A stretch of 45,176 bases of DNA from Niveispirillum sp. (lineage in GTDB: Bacteria; Pseudomonadota; Alphaproteobacteria; Azospirillales; Azospirillaceae): assembly GCF_017996735.1 (NCBI RefSeq), contig NZ_JAGOGJ010000048.1, positions 1 through 45,176 of the forward strand, written 5' to 3'. The position numbers and the translations under genes were made by a program. Numbering within the stretch: position 1 is the first letter of the stretch; every line of letters begins with the position of its first letter. The notes beneath the pieces are model-generated. The model did not search any database. It was given only the letters and a program-made list of their open reading frames with translations, and was not told the origin of the DNA. Below, one piece after another: positions 1 through 8,487 of this stretch.

Positions 1-116
1 GGCCTGTCCTGCGTACTGGGAGCCACAACGGCACGCCCGGCCTGAACCGTGCGTTGTCTGGCATGCCGGTTGCTTGATTACCGGCAAAGCCACCGACCGA
101 ACCGGACGTGAACGCC
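1..116. other. Window edge, no gene recognised
   Basis: No convincing reading frame ends or begins here. The only structure seen is a short inverted repeat, TGCCGGT (64-70) and ACCGGCA (80-86), separated by nine bases. It is not followed by a T-run, so it may be the tail of an upstream terminator or chance. Confidence 0.3.
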
Positions 117-887
117 ATGAACCCCGCCCCCGCCAACCGCCGCCCCCGTGCCCGCAAGACTCTGCTGCCCCTGCTGGCTACGGCGCTGTGCCTGGGTCTG
201 GCCGGCTGTTCGGGGCGGCCCGTGGCCGTGTCGATCCCCATGAAGCCGCAGCCCGTGCTGCAATCGGCCGGGCAATGGCAGGTGGTTGCGGACGATGTCG
301 CCTCGGCAATTTCCGCCCACCTGGAATTCCAGATGGGCAGGAAGGTGCCGGTACAGGTCTATATGATGCGCAAGGACGACACCTTGTTCGCCGATGCCTT
401 CCTGTCGGCGGTGACCACCCGGCTGGTCCAGCAGGGGCATCTGGTTTCCGTCGATGCGCGGCCGGACGTGGTGGCGGTGGGGATTGATGTGCTGACGGTA
501 AAAAGCAGCGGCCCGCGCATAGCCGCCGATCCGTTCCCCGGCCCGCTGACCCTGCTGGCGGCGGGGGTGGGGCTGGCGTCAAAACTATCGGGCGGCGACC
601 TGGCCAAGTTCCCCTGGGGCATCTCGGCGGGTGTCGCCGCGGTTGGTCTGGAGGCGCTGAATTCAAAGCCGATGGAGACGGACACGGAAATGATCCTGAC
701 CGTGTCGGTCGCGCGTGAGGGCTATTACACCTTCCGCACCAGCGCCGTTTATTACGTGAACAGCGAGGATCTCTGGCATTATGACGGCGAACCGGGCCTG
801 GGCGGGCGGCGCAACGTCAACCTGAATTCCGTGCCGCAGGCGGCCGTGATGTATGATCTGGCCGGCAAGCCTTATGTGATGAAGTGA
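117..887 (+). CDS. Predicted outer-membrane or periplasmic lipoprotein, function unknown
   Basis: This is a 256-residue protein with a basic N-terminus, a hydrophobic stretch and a clear lipobox (LAGC, cysteine near residue 31), so it should be processed by signal peptidase II and lipidated. I chose the ATG at 117; a GTG nine bases upstream (108) is an alternative and there is no strong Shine-Dalgarno for either. The mature part is alpha/beta in look, with a glycine- and alanine-rich hydrophobic stretch in the middle (around residues 135-185) that could dip into a membrane or be a buried helix. I do not recognise a named domain. It stands alone, with an intrinsic-terminator-like hairpin just after its stop. 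Lipoprotein status is well supported; function is not known. Confidence 0.75.
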   Translation: MNPAPANRRPRARKTLLPLLATALCLGLAGCSGRPVAVSIPMKPQPVLQSAGQWQVVADDVASAISAHLEFQMGRKVPVQVYMMRKDDTLFADAFLSAVTTRLVQQGHLVSVDARPDVVAVGIDVLTVKSSGPRIAADPFPGPLTLLAAGVGLASKLSGGDLAKFPWGISAGVAAVGLEALNSKPMETDTEMILTVSVAREGYYTFRTSAVYYVNSEDLWHYDGEPGLGGRRNVNLNSVPQAAVMYDLAGKPYVMK

Positions 888-893
888 GCCCGA

Positions 894-923
894 CCCCTTG
901 ATCGTGCCGATCAAGGGGGATTT
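894..923 (+). terminator. Rho-independent terminator after the lipoprotein gene
   Basis: A perfect 10-bp stem, CCCCTTGATC (894-903) and GATCAAGGGG (909-918), with a five-base loop lies seven bases after the stop codon and is followed by GATTT. It separates the lipoprotein gene from the MFS gene on the opposite strand. Confidence 0.7.
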
Positions 924-999
924 CGTGCTCCTTCATGCGCCGGGCCGCCTGTCGGCGACCTCCAATCCGCCTTAAGTGTCGGATTGCTACAATCCCCTC

Positions 1000-2322
1000 C
1001 TACCGCCGCTCCGTCACCGTCAGCAGCAGCCCGGTGCCCAGCAGGAACAGCACGATCACGCTGGCCATGCCCGCGCGCTGCGTGCCCAGGGCGGTGACCG
1101 CGAAACCATAGGCCAGCGGTCCCAGCACGCCCACGGCGCGGCCTGTCAGGGCGTAGATGCCGAAGAATTCCGTCTCCAGCCCCGGTGGGGAGATGCGGGC
1201 CATCATGGACCGCGCCGCCGCCTGCGCCGGCCCGAAAAACACACCCAGCCCCATGCCCAGCAGCAGCAGCCATTGCTGATCCGGCGTGAATTCCAGCGGC
1301 AGGGACAGGACGGGCGCCCAGGCCCAGGCATCCGTGCCCACCAGCACCATGGAGGTACCGGTGATGATCAGGCCCGTCAGGCTGATCAGCAGGGTCGGCT
1401 TGGCCCCGATCCGGTCGTCGGCCCAGGCGAAGCCGATGGCCCCCAGCCCCGCCGCCACGTTCAGCGCAATGGCAAACAGGATAAGCTGCGCCTCCACCAT
1501 GCCGAAGACGATGCCGGCATAGATGCCGCCAAAGGCCGTGATGGTGTTGATCCCGTCGCGCCACAGGGCGCTGGCGATCAGGAAACGCAGCGTATTGGCA
1601 TGGCGCGGCATGGCACGGATGGTGGTCACCAGGCTGGCCCAGCCTTCCCGCACGGCGCGCGCCGCATTCATCCCCGCCTCCGGCAGCCGGTCGGGCACCA
1701 GAAGGAACAAAGGCAGGGCAAAGACCGCGTACCAGACGGCCACCAGCACGGAGGTGGCGCGTACCGGCTGCGCCTCGTCCGTGCCGATCAGGCCGAACAA
1801 GGGTGGATTGGACTGTAACAGCAGCACCAGGCACAGGATCAGGCAGACCAGCCCGCCCAGATAGCCCACGCCCCAGCCCCAGCCCGAAACGCGTCCCAGA
1901 TGGCTGCGCGGGGTGATGACGGGCAGCAGCGCATTATAGAAGACGTTCGACAGTTCGAACGCCGTGCTGGCGATGCCGACCAGCAGCAGGGCCGGCAGGG
2001 CATAGGACGGGTCGGGCCGGATGAACCAGAGCGAGGCCGATCCGATGATTGCGATCACGGTGCAGGCGGCCAGCCAGGGCTTGATCCGGCCCCCCCGGTC
2101 AGCGATGGCGCCCAGCACGGGGGACAGGCACGCAATCAGCAGCCCCGAAAGGCCCAGCATGAAGGCCCAATCGGCCGACCCCTGGTCCGGGTCGGCCGCC
2201 ACGCCCTTGGTGAAATAGACGGAAAAGACAAAGGTGCCGATGACGGTGTTGAAGGCTGACATGGCCCAGTCATACAGGCACCAGCCGGCGATGGCGGGGG
2301 GCTTCAGCCCCGGAACCGCCAT
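1000..2322 (-). CDS. MFS transporter, UMF1 (Atg22-like) family
   Basis: This is a 440-residue polytopic membrane protein. The N-terminal motif GWCLYDWAMSAFNT and the following TFVFSVYFTKGVA segment are characteristic of the bacterial UMF1 branch of the major facilitator superfamily, related to fungal vacuolar effluxer Atg22. About 12 hydrophobic segments can be counted, as expected for an MFS protein. The substrate of bacterial members is not established, so I assign only 'transporter'. The ATG at 2322 is preferred; a TTG at 2334 would add four residues. The gene starts four bases after the TerB-like stop, so the two are probably co-transcribed. No terminator is evident downstream. Confidence 0.85.
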   Translation of the reverse strand: MAVPGLKPPAIAGWCLYDWAMSAFNTVIGTFVFSVYFTKGVAADPDQGSADWAFMLGLSGLLIACLSPVLGAIADRGGRIKPWLAACTVIAIIGSASLWFIRPDPSYALPALLLVGIASTAFELSNVFYNALLPVITPRSHLGRVSGWGWGVGYLGGLVCLILCLVLLLQSNPPLFGLIGTDEAQPVRATSVLVAVWYAVFALPLFLLVPDRLPEAGMNAARAVREGWASLVTTIRAMPRHANTLRFLIASALWRDGINTITAFGGIYAGIVFGMVEAQLILFAIALNVAAGLGAIGFAWADDRIGAKPTLLISLTGLIITGTSMVLVGTDAWAWAPVLSLPLEFTPDQQWLLLLGMGLGVFFGPAQAAARSMMARISPPGLETEFFGIYALTGRAVGVLGPLAYGFAVTALGTQRAGMASVIVLFLLGTGLLLTVTERR

Positions 2323-2326
2323 GGCC

Positions 2327-2731
2327 TCAGGCAACCGTGTAACGGGCGCGGGCCCCGCGTTCCAGGGCGGCGGCCGTCAGCCGGTCCACGTCCAGCCCGT
2401 GGCGCAGCAGTTCCAGCAGGCGCAGTTCCTCCTGCGTGGCGGTCCGGTCGGCGGCCACCACTTCGCAGGCCAGCATATAGGCGGTTTCGCGCAGCGATTT
2501 GGGCAGGGACCGCCGGATCATCTCAATGGCCGAGTCCAGACCGTCCGGATCGCTCAGGATCTCGGTACATTCCTGCGCCACCTGCGGCAGCTTGTGCGTG
2601 TCGAAATCGGCAAAGACCGGCAGGAAGCGGATATTCTCGCCCATGGCATGCAGTTCCGCGTCGGTCATGTCGCCGTCGGAAGCCGAGGTCAGCACCATGG
2701 CAAAGATCAGGGCACGGTGGTGGTCGATCAT
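2327..2731 (-). CDS. TerB-like (tellurite-resistance family) protein
   Basis: This 134-residue all-helical acidic protein matches the TerB/DjlA-N fold. An early acidic loop (SDGDMTDAE) and a late one (VVAADRTATQEE) mirror each other as in TerB metal-binding loops. The family name comes from tellurite operons, but most single TerB proteins have no shown link with tellurite; they are often membrane-associated adaptors. The start has a good Shine-Dalgarno (AGGAG, six bases upstream). The gene is followed immediately by the UMF1 transporter. A 12-bp palindrome (2752-2763) lies in the short promoter region between it and smc. Confidence 0.8.
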   Translation of the reverse strand: MIDHHRALIFAMVLTSASDGDMTDAELHAMGENIRFLPVFADFDTHKLPQVAQECTEILSDPDGLDSAIEMIRRSLPKSLRETAYMLACEVVAADRTATQEELRLLELLRHGLDVDRLTAAALERGARARYTVA

Positions 2732-2751
2732 CCTGTTCTCCTGTCGGACAA

Positions 2752-2763
2752 GGCACGCGTGCC
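2752..2763. promoter_or_regulatory. Perfect palindrome upstream of the TerB-like gene
   Basis: GGCACGCGTGCC is a perfect 12-bp palindrome 21 bases upstream of the TerB-like start, in the 77-bp gap after smc. It might be an operator. In GC-rich DNA such palindromes also occur by chance, and no partner site was seen. Confidence 0.2.
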
Positions 2764-2808
2764 GTCAGTAGGGTGCAAGCCCATGCCGCCGTCAAGCGGG
2801 GGGCGGTA

Positions 2809-5800
2809 CTATGCCTCAACCATCTCTGCGGCTTTTTCCAGATCGACACTGACCAGTTGGCTGACGCCGCGTTCCATCATGGTGACACCGAACAGGCGGT
2901 GCATGCGGGCCATGGTCAGGCGGTGGTGGGTGACGATCAGGAAGCGCGTGGCGCCGCTGGCCGCCATTTCCTCCACCATGTCGCAGAAGCGGCCGACATT
3001 GGCCTCGTCCAGCGGCGCATCCACCTCGTCCAGCACGCAGATGGGGGCGGGGTTGCACAAGAACACCGCGAACAGCAGCGATAGCGCCGTCAGCGCCTGT
3101 TCCCCGCCCGACAGCAGCGACAGGACCTGCAATTTCTTGCCGGGCGGGCTGGCATAAATCTCCAGGCCCGCATCCAGCGGATCGTCCGATTCGGTCAGTT
3201 TCAGATGGGCCGCCCCGCCGCCGAACAGCTTGGTGAACAGCCGCTGGAAATGCCCGTCGACCAGATCGAAACTGGCCAGCAGCTTTTCCCGCGCCTCGCG
3301 GTTGATGGCGCCGATACCCTGGCGCAGGCGGGCGATGGCGGCGGTCAGATCGTCGCGCTCACTGGTCAGCTTGGCGGTCTCCGTCTCCATCTCAGCCAGT
3401 TCGACCTCGGCCCGCAGGTTGACGGGGCCGATACGCTCGCGATCCTCCATGAGCCGCGACAGGCGCTGTTCCAATTGTGACGGCGCCGGCATCTCCTCTT
3501 CCGGATCGATACCGGCGGCGGCCAGAACCTCCCCCGGCTCACAATCCAGCTTCTCCCGGATGCGTTCCACCAGACCGGCCAGCGCCGTCAGGGATTGGGC
3601 CACGGCCGCCTCGGCATGGGCGCGGGCCTCACGTGCGTCGGCCAGGGCGGCCTCGGCCTTGCGCACGGCCTGTTCGGCCTGGGACTGCGCCGTCTCCGCC
3701 TCGGCCAATGCATCGCTTGTCTGGCGGCGGCGGCGCTCGGCGGTGGCGATATGGCCGCGCAACGTCTCGCGTTCCGTCGCGATCTCCAGGGGCCGTTCGG
3801 TCAGCGCCTCCAACTCGGCCCGCCCTTCCTCGGCCCGTTCGGTCAGTTCCGACAGGCGGCTGGTCGCCCCTTCCACACGGACCTTCCAGGACAGTTCTTC
3901 GGCTTCCAGGCTGGACAGGCGGCGGCGGCGCTGTTCGGCATCGCGCTTCACCCGGTCCACGGCCGCTTGCGCGCCCGACAGGTGCCCGCGCTGTTCGGCC
4001 AGCAGGCCGCGCGCATCGGCCACCGCCATGCGCGACAGGGTGGGGTCGGGAAGCTCGTCCCGCGCTGCCTGTGAGTCGGCCACCAGACGCGCGGCCTCCA
4101 CCTTGTCGGCGGTCAGGACCTCCAGCGTCTGGGCCATGGCGTCGCGCTTCGACCGGGCGGCGGCGGCTTCGCTGACCAGCCGGGATTGGCTGCTGCGGGC
4201 CTGATCGACGGCGGTGAAGGCGTGGCGCACCGCGTCACGCGCCTGCCGGTCGCCGGCCTGGGCCGCTTCCTGCGCGCGTCGTGCCGTCAGGATGGCCGCG
4301 TCGGCGGTGGCGCTGGCCTCGGCATGGGCACGGCGGGCAGCGGCCAGATCGGTATCGGCGCGGTCCAGCTCCGCCTCGATCTCGGCCAGACGGTTGCGCT
4401 GGGTCAGGCGGATGGCCGCCGCCGTGGGGGCGCCGGGCGTGGTGGTCAGCCCGTCCCAGCGCCAGGCGCCGCCATCGCGGCTGACCAGGATCTGTCCGGG
4501 CAGCAGTGTGGGGGCCAGCCGGCGGGCGGTCGCGGCATCGGGCACCAGCCCGATATGCGACAGGCAGCGGGCCATTTCCGCCGGGGCCTTCACCTGGGCC
4601 GACAGCGGCGCCACCCCCGGCGGCAGGGGGGCGGTGAGGTCCAGTGGCGGCAGGGTGCGCCAATGCCGGGCCGCCGCCTCGTCCAGCGGCGCCGTCAGAT
4701 CATCGCCCAATGCCGCGGCCAGCGCCTGCTCATAGCCGGTGGCGACCGTGACCGCGTCGATCAGCGGTGGGAACAGGTCTTCCTCTTCCAGGTTCAGCAG
4801 AGCCCGCAACCCGTCGCGCTCGGCACGAAGCTGGGTGTCGCGGGCCTCCGCCTGGGACAGGGCGGCGCGGGCATCGGCGATGGTGGCCTGTCCATCGCTG
4901 CGCGCCTGTTCCAGGGCGCTGTCGGCCTCCTGCTTGGCCAATTCCGCCTGTTCGGCGGCATCGCGCGCCAGATCCAGCCGTTCCTCGGCCAGGGCCAGCG
5001 CCTCGGCGGCGGCTTCCAGAGCGGCATCGTCGCCGATCTTTTCGTCCAGGGCGGAAAGTTGGGCGGCCTGTTCGGACAGGCGCTTTTCCAGGGTGGACAG
5101 GCGGGCCTGCGCATCGCGCAGCCGGTTGCCGGCGGCGGTACGGGCCGCTTCCTCGGAGGCTGTTTGCTCCAGGGCGCGGGACAGGTCGCGTTCCGCCGCC
5201 TCCACCGCGTCGCGGGCCGTCAGCAGCGCTTCTTCGGCCGCTTCCAGCTCCATCGCCTCCTCGCCCTGCGCGTCCAGCAGGCTGGCGCGTTCCTCGGCCA
5301 GACGGGCGGCGGCGCTGTCGGCATCGGCGGCAAGCGCCCGTTCGCGGGCAAGGTCGGTGGCCAATTGCGCCAGACGGCGCTGCATGGCGCCATGGGCCTC
5401 CTTGACGCGGGTCTCCTCGGCGTCCAGTTGCTCTCGCGCCACCAGCAGGCGCTGCAACGCGGCACCGGCGGCGGCATCCTCCTGCCGCAGGGGGGGCAGG
5501 GCCTCTGCCGCCTGATCGCGGGCGGTCACGGTGCTGCCGACGGCCAGCATCTGATCGCGCACGGCACTGTCGGCGGCGGCATGGCCATCGCGGGCGCGAT
5601 CCAGCAGGCGGTTGGCCTCCTGCCAGCGCTGATGCAGCAATTGCGCCTCGGCCCGGCGGATATGGTCCTGCACCTGGCGGTAACGCTGGGCTTGCCGGGC
5701 CTGTTTGCGCAGGCCCTGCAACTGCCCGTCCATGGCGGCCAGCACATCCTCCAGCCGGGTCAGGTTGGTTTCCGCCGCGCGCAGGCGCAATTCCGCCTCA

Positions 5801-6333
5801 TGCCGCCTTGCATGCAGGCCGCTGATGCCGGCCGCTTCCTCCAGCAATTGCCTTCGGTCGGCGGGCTTGGCATTGATCAGGGCACCGACGCGGCCCTGGC
5901 TGACCATGGAGGGGCTGTTGGCCCCCGATGAATGGTCGGCGAACAGGATCTGCACGTCGCGGGCGCGCACCAGCTTGCCATTGATACGGTAATCGGACCC
6001 CGACCCGCGCTCCAGCCGGCGGGTGATCTCCAGTTCCTCCGCCTCGGTGAAGGGCGGGGGGGCGGTGCGGGCATTGTTGCCCAGCACCATCGTCACCTCG
6101 CAGATATTGCGGGCGGGCCGGGTTGCGGTGCCGCCGAAGATGACGTCATCCATATCCTCCCCGCGCATACGCTTGGCCGACGTTTCACCCATGGCCCAGC
6201 GCAGGGCTTCCAGCAGGTTGGACTTGCCGCAGCCATTGGGGCCGACAACACCCGTCATCCCCGGCTCGATCAGCAGCTCTGTCTGATCGACGAAGGATTT
6301 GAAACCGGAAAGACGGAGTTTCGTGAACTGCAC
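2809..6333 (-). CDS. smc: Chromosome segregation SMC protein
   Basis: This is a full-length 1174-residue SMC ATPase, which with ScpA/ScpB would form the condensin that organises and separates chromosomes. The N-terminal head has Walker A GPNGCGKSN (residues 31-39). Long Ala/Glu/Arg-rich coiled coils (about 170-500 and 660-1000) surround a hinge domain (about 510-650). The C-terminal head carries the ABC signature LSGGEQ and Walker B region CVLDEVDAPLD. The start is a GTG at 6333; ribosome-site sequence is weak. The DsbA-like gene ends 102 bases upstream on the same strand, an order common in alphaproteobacteria. No scpA or scpB is nearby. Confidence 0.97.
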   Translation of the reverse strand: MQFTKLRLSGFKSFVDQTELLIEPGMTGVVGPNGCGKSNLLEALRWAMGETSAKRMRGEDMDDVIFGGTATRPARNICEVTMVLGNNARTAPPPFTEAEELEITRRLERGSGSDYRINGKLVRARDVQILFADHSSGANSPSMVSQGRVGALINAKPADRRQLLEEAAGISGLHARRHEAELRLRAAETNLTRLEDVLAAMDGQLQGLRKQARQAQRYRQVQDHIRRAEAQLLHQRWQEANRLLDRARDGHAAADSAVRDQMLAVGSTVTARDQAAEALPPLRQEDAAAGAALQRLLVAREQLDAEETRVKEAHGAMQRRLAQLATDLARERALAADADSAAARLAEERASLLDAQGEEAMELEAAEEALLTARDAVEAAERDLSRALEQTASEEAARTAAGNRLRDAQARLSTLEKRLSEQAAQLSALDEKIGDDAALEAAAEALALAEERLDLARDAAEQAELAKQEADSALEQARSDGQATIADARAALSQAEARDTQLRAERDGLRALLNLEEEDLFPPLIDAVTVATGYEQALAAALGDDLTAPLDEAAARHWRTLPPLDLTAPLPPGVAPLSAQVKAPAEMARCLSHIGLVPDAATARRLAPTLLPGQILVSRDGGAWRWDGLTTTPGAPTAAAIRLTQRNRLAEIEAELDRADTDLAAARRAHAEASATADAAILTARRAQEAAQAGDRQARDAVRHAFTAVDQARSSQSRLVSEAAAARSKRDAMAQTLEVLTADKVEAARLVADSQAARDELPDPTLSRMAVADARGLLAEQRGHLSGAQAAVDRVKRDAEQRRRRLSSLEAEELSWKVRVEGATSRLSELTERAEEGRAELEALTERPLEIATERETLRGHIATAERRRRQTSDALAEAETAQSQAEQAVRKAEAALADAREARAHAEAAVAQSLTALAGLVERIREKLDCEPGEVLAAAGIDPEEEMPAPSQLEQRLSRLMEDRERIGPVNLRAEVELAEMETETAKLTSERDDLTAAIARLRQGIGAINREAREKLLASFDLVDGHFQRLFTKLFGGGAAHLKLTESDDPLDAGLEIYASPPGKKLQVLSLLSGGEQALTALSLLFAVFLCNPAPICVLDEVDAPLDEANVGRFCDMVEEMAASGATRFLIVTHHRLTMARMHRLFGVTMMERGVSQLVSVDLEKAAEMVEA

Positions 6334-6435
6334 GGGTGGCCCAAGGGTCGGAAGCGGGGAAGGGCGCGATGGGTAGGCCTAACCGGCGGTCCGTTCAAGC
6401 CCTTTGATGGCAAGGACCAGCCCCATGCCCCTGGA

Positions 6436-7047
6436 TCAGGGGGCGGGCTTGGCGCCCAGCTTTTCCAAGGCGGCGAACAGCTTCGCCTCGCTGGCTTCCT
6501 CCACCCGCGCGGCACCGTCATTGATGATGAAGGTGGGCGTGCCCATGACCTGATGGCGCTGGCCGGCCTCCTGCTGGCGGCGGATCATGAAATCCTCCAC
6601 TTGGCGGTCGGCCATGCAGGACTGGAACTGCGCCGGGCCGACACCGGCCAGGGCACCGATACGGGCCAGGCCATTCATGAAATCGGCGTTCAGCCATTGC
6701 GCCTGTGTCTTGAACAGCACGTCTGCCAGTTTGGCATGCTTGTCATCGCCCAGACAGCGGGCCAACTGTGCCGCGCGCAGGCCGGGGGCATTGTTGGGAA
6801 TATCCTTCACCACCAGCCGCACCTGCCCGTTATCGATGAAACGGGCCTTCAGCCTGGGCAGGATATCGCTGTGGAAATGGGCGCAATGCGGGCAGGACAG
6901 GGAGGCGTATTCTACCACCGTGACGGGCGCCTTGGCGTTGCCATAGGTGATGTCGGCGAAGGTGGGGGCGATGGTCGCCCCCTGGCCCAGGGCGGGCAGG
7001 GACAGCGTCAACAGACCGGCCAGGATCAGGAACCGCCGCCCCCACAT
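6436..7047 (-). CDS. DsbA-family periplasmic thiol-disulfide oxidoreductase (Sec-type signal)
   Basis: The 203-residue protein has a short Sec-type signal peptide ending near LPALGQG and a DsbA-like thioredoxin fold with an interrupting helical domain. The active-site motif is CPHC in YASLSCPHCAHFHSD, and the cis-proline loop is GTPTFI. Members of this branch oxidise or reshuffle cysteines in exported proteins. It begins four bases after the stop of a second DsbA-like gene, so the two form an operon, and smc follows. The two proteins share the same layout and are clearly paralogous, but their export signals differ. Confidence 0.9.
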   Translation of the reverse strand: MWGRRFLILAGLLTLSLPALGQGATIAPTFADITYGNAKAPVTVVEYASLSCPHCAHFHSDILPRLKARFIDNGQVRLVVKDIPNNAPGLRAAQLARCLGDDKHAKLADVLFKTQAQWLNADFMNGLARIGALAGVGPAQFQSCMADRQVEDFMIRRQQEAGQRHQVMGTPTFIINDGAARVEEASEAKLFAALEKLGAKPAP

Positions 7048-7051
7048 GTGA

Positions 7052-7693
7052 TTACGACGCCTTGCGCTTGGCGCCGGCCTTGACCACGGCGTCGGTCAAC
7101 TGGTCCAGATAGGCACCGGCGATCACATATTCGCCATTCACGATGAAGGTCGGCGTGGAATTGACCTGATGTTCCTGCTGGGCCGTGTACTGGCTCTTGA
7201 TGATGAAATCTTCCAGCGGCTTGGTGGCCATGCAGGCATCGAACTGCGCCTGCGACACGCCCGCCAGCTTGCCGATATTGGCCAGATTGGCCAGGAAGTT
7301 CTGGTTCAGCCAGGTGGCCTGGCTGTTGAAGATGGCGGTCTTCAGCGCCTGGGTCTTGGCCCCGCCGGCGCAGCGCATCAGCATATGGGCGCGCAGGCCC
7401 GGCTCGTTCAGCGGGTAGTCGCGGAAGATCAGCCTCACTTCGCCGGTATCGATGAATTCCTTCTTGAAGGTGGGGAACATCTCCTTCTCGAAATGCGCAC
7501 AATGCGAGCAGGCCAGCGAGGCATATTCGACCACCGTCACCTTGGCCTTCGGGTCGCCATAGACAATGTCCGCCGTGGCGGCCGCCACATCGATGGCGGG
7601 GGCAGCCTGACCCAGCGCCGGCAGGGCGGGGGCAAGGGACAGGGCGGCGCCGGCGGCCAGGAGTTGGCGACGGGAAAAGTCAGAACCGCTCAC
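7052..7693 (-). CDS. DsbA-family thiol-disulfide oxidoreductase with Tat-like signal
   Basis: The 213-residue protein has the same thioredoxin-like architecture as its downstream neighbour, with active site CSHC (LACSHCAHFEKE) and cis-proline loop STPTFIV. I start it at the GTG at 7693, which has a GGAG nine bases upstream; the longer frame to 7768 adds residues that do not look like a signal. From this start the N-terminus reads FSRRQLLAAGAAL, a twin-arginine-like motif before a hydrophobic stretch and an Ala-rich cleavage region, suggesting Tat export. The downstream gene has an ordinary Sec signal. Function as a disulfide oxidoreductase is a family inference. Confidence 0.88.
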   Translation of the reverse strand: MSGSDFSRRQLLAAGAALSLAPALPALGQAAPAIDVAAATADIVYGDPKAKVTVVEYASLACSHCAHFEKEMFPTFKKEFIDTGEVRLIFRDYPLNEPGLRAHMLMRCAGGAKTQALKTAIFNSQATWLNQNFLANLANIGKLAGVSQAQFDACMATKPLEDFIIKSQYTAQQEHQVNSTPTFIVNGEYVIAGAYLDQLTDAVVKAGAKRKAS

Positions 7694-7774
7694 GGATGTT
7701 ATCTCCACCAGGGGAATGTTTGCGCCGACGATAGGGGATGATGATGGCGGCGGCAAGGCGATCCGCACGGGCCA

Positions 7775-8098
7775 TTACACCAGGATCTGCAACCCATGCT
7801 TCTCCACCAGCGAAAGCAGTTTCAACGCCATGCCGCTGGGCCGCTTGGCGCCGCTTTCCCATTTCTCCACCGTACTTTCGCTGGTGTTCAGGTAGCGGGC
7901 GAAGACCGGTTGGCTGACCTTGTTCTGTTGCCTGATCCGGATAATGTCACCCGGTGCCAGGGCTGGGGGTGAAACAAGACAAGTTTCGTCAAATTGACGC
8001 AGGGTAGTCTTGTCGATGGTACCTGCGCGATGCATACCCGCAACGGCACTGTGGATTGCCGCGAAGGCATCACTCTTATATTCCCGCTTCTTCGCCAT
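7775..8098 (-). CDS. HTH-domain antitoxin (XRE/HigA-NadS-like)
   Basis: This 107-residue protein has a C-terminal XRE-type helix-turn-helix (about residues 48-100), with the conserved pattern IRIRQQNKVSQPVFARYLNTS followed by VEKWESGAKRPSG, typical of antitoxins encoded after RelE/HigB-type toxins. The N-terminal part is charged and probably wraps the toxin. Its start lies inside the toxin gene (23-bp overlap), with GGAG seven bases before the ATG. It would neutralise the toxin and repress the operon by binding the palindrome upstream of the toxin start; both roles are family inferences. Confidence 0.85.
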   Translation of the reverse strand: MAKKREYKSDAFAAIHSAVAGMHRAGTIDKTTLRQFDETCLVSPPALAPGDIIRIRQQNKVSQPVFARYLNTSESTVEKWESGAKRPSGMALKLLSLVEKHGLQILV

Positions 8099-8462
8099 GA
8101 CAAATCTCCATCAGTTCCTTTGCCAGCAGTTCACGTTCGATCTCCACATCGTGTTTTTGGGCATAGATGTCAGCCAAAGCGCGAAAGCCCGCCAGTTCAT
8201 CCTCGGTGATATTGGCACGGTCCTGTTTGGCGAACAGGTAGGCATAGACCCAGTAGCGCCGGCCTTTTGCGACAATAATGCTTCGTTGCCGGTTCTGGTC
8301 CAGCCGCTTCTTGAAGACGCCGCCACCCAGGTCGTCGGCCTGGCCACGCATCACCGCCCGCATGGCGGCGCATAGTTCGGTATCGGCGATGCGCGCCTTC
8401 CTTGCGGCCCTGCTGAACCAAGCCGTTTTGAATACCCGGGCGGGTACGATGCTGCCGTCCAT
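8076..8462 (-). CDS. RelE/HigB-like toxin of a type II toxin-antitoxin pair
   Basis: The 128-residue protein has the pattern of the RelE-like toxin family that precedes an XRE antitoxin: an N-terminal FKTAWFSRAARKARI segment, a central GGGVFKKRLDQNRQRSI strand region, and RRYWVYAYLFAKQDRANI followed by a helical tail. RelE relatives cleave mRNA on the ribosome; whether this one does is not shown. The ATG at 8462 is preferred over the GTG just before it. The toxin comes first and overlaps the antitoxin start, which is the HigBA order. A 15-bp palindrome sits 11 bases upstream. Confidence 0.85.
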   Translation of the reverse strand: MDGSIVPARVFKTAWFSRAARKARIADTELCAAMRAVMRGQADDLGGGVFKKRLDQNRQRSIIVAKGRRYWVYAYLFAKQDRANITEDELAGFRALADIYAQKHDVEIERELLAKELMEICHGEEAGI

Positions 8463-8472
8463 CACGAAACAC

Positions 8473-8487
8473 TAGCACCTGGTGCTA
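8473..8487 (-). promoter_or_regulatory. Likely operator of the toxin-antitoxin operon
   Basis: TAGCACC-T-GGTGCTA is a perfect inverted repeat with 7-bp arms, 10-25 bases upstream of the toxin start. It also contains the stop codon of the upstream ModE-like gene (8485-8487). Its position fits autorepression by the XRE antitoxin; binding is inferred. Confidence 0.55.

Noticed and set aside
2752..2763. Perfect 12-bp palindrome as a proven operator
   Set aside because: Only one copy was seen, and short GC-rich palindromes are frequent by chance; kept only as a low-confidence feature.
4186..5931. 581-codon open frame opposite smc
   Set aside because: It is antisense to the smc coiled coil and glutamine/glycine-rich, with no known motif.
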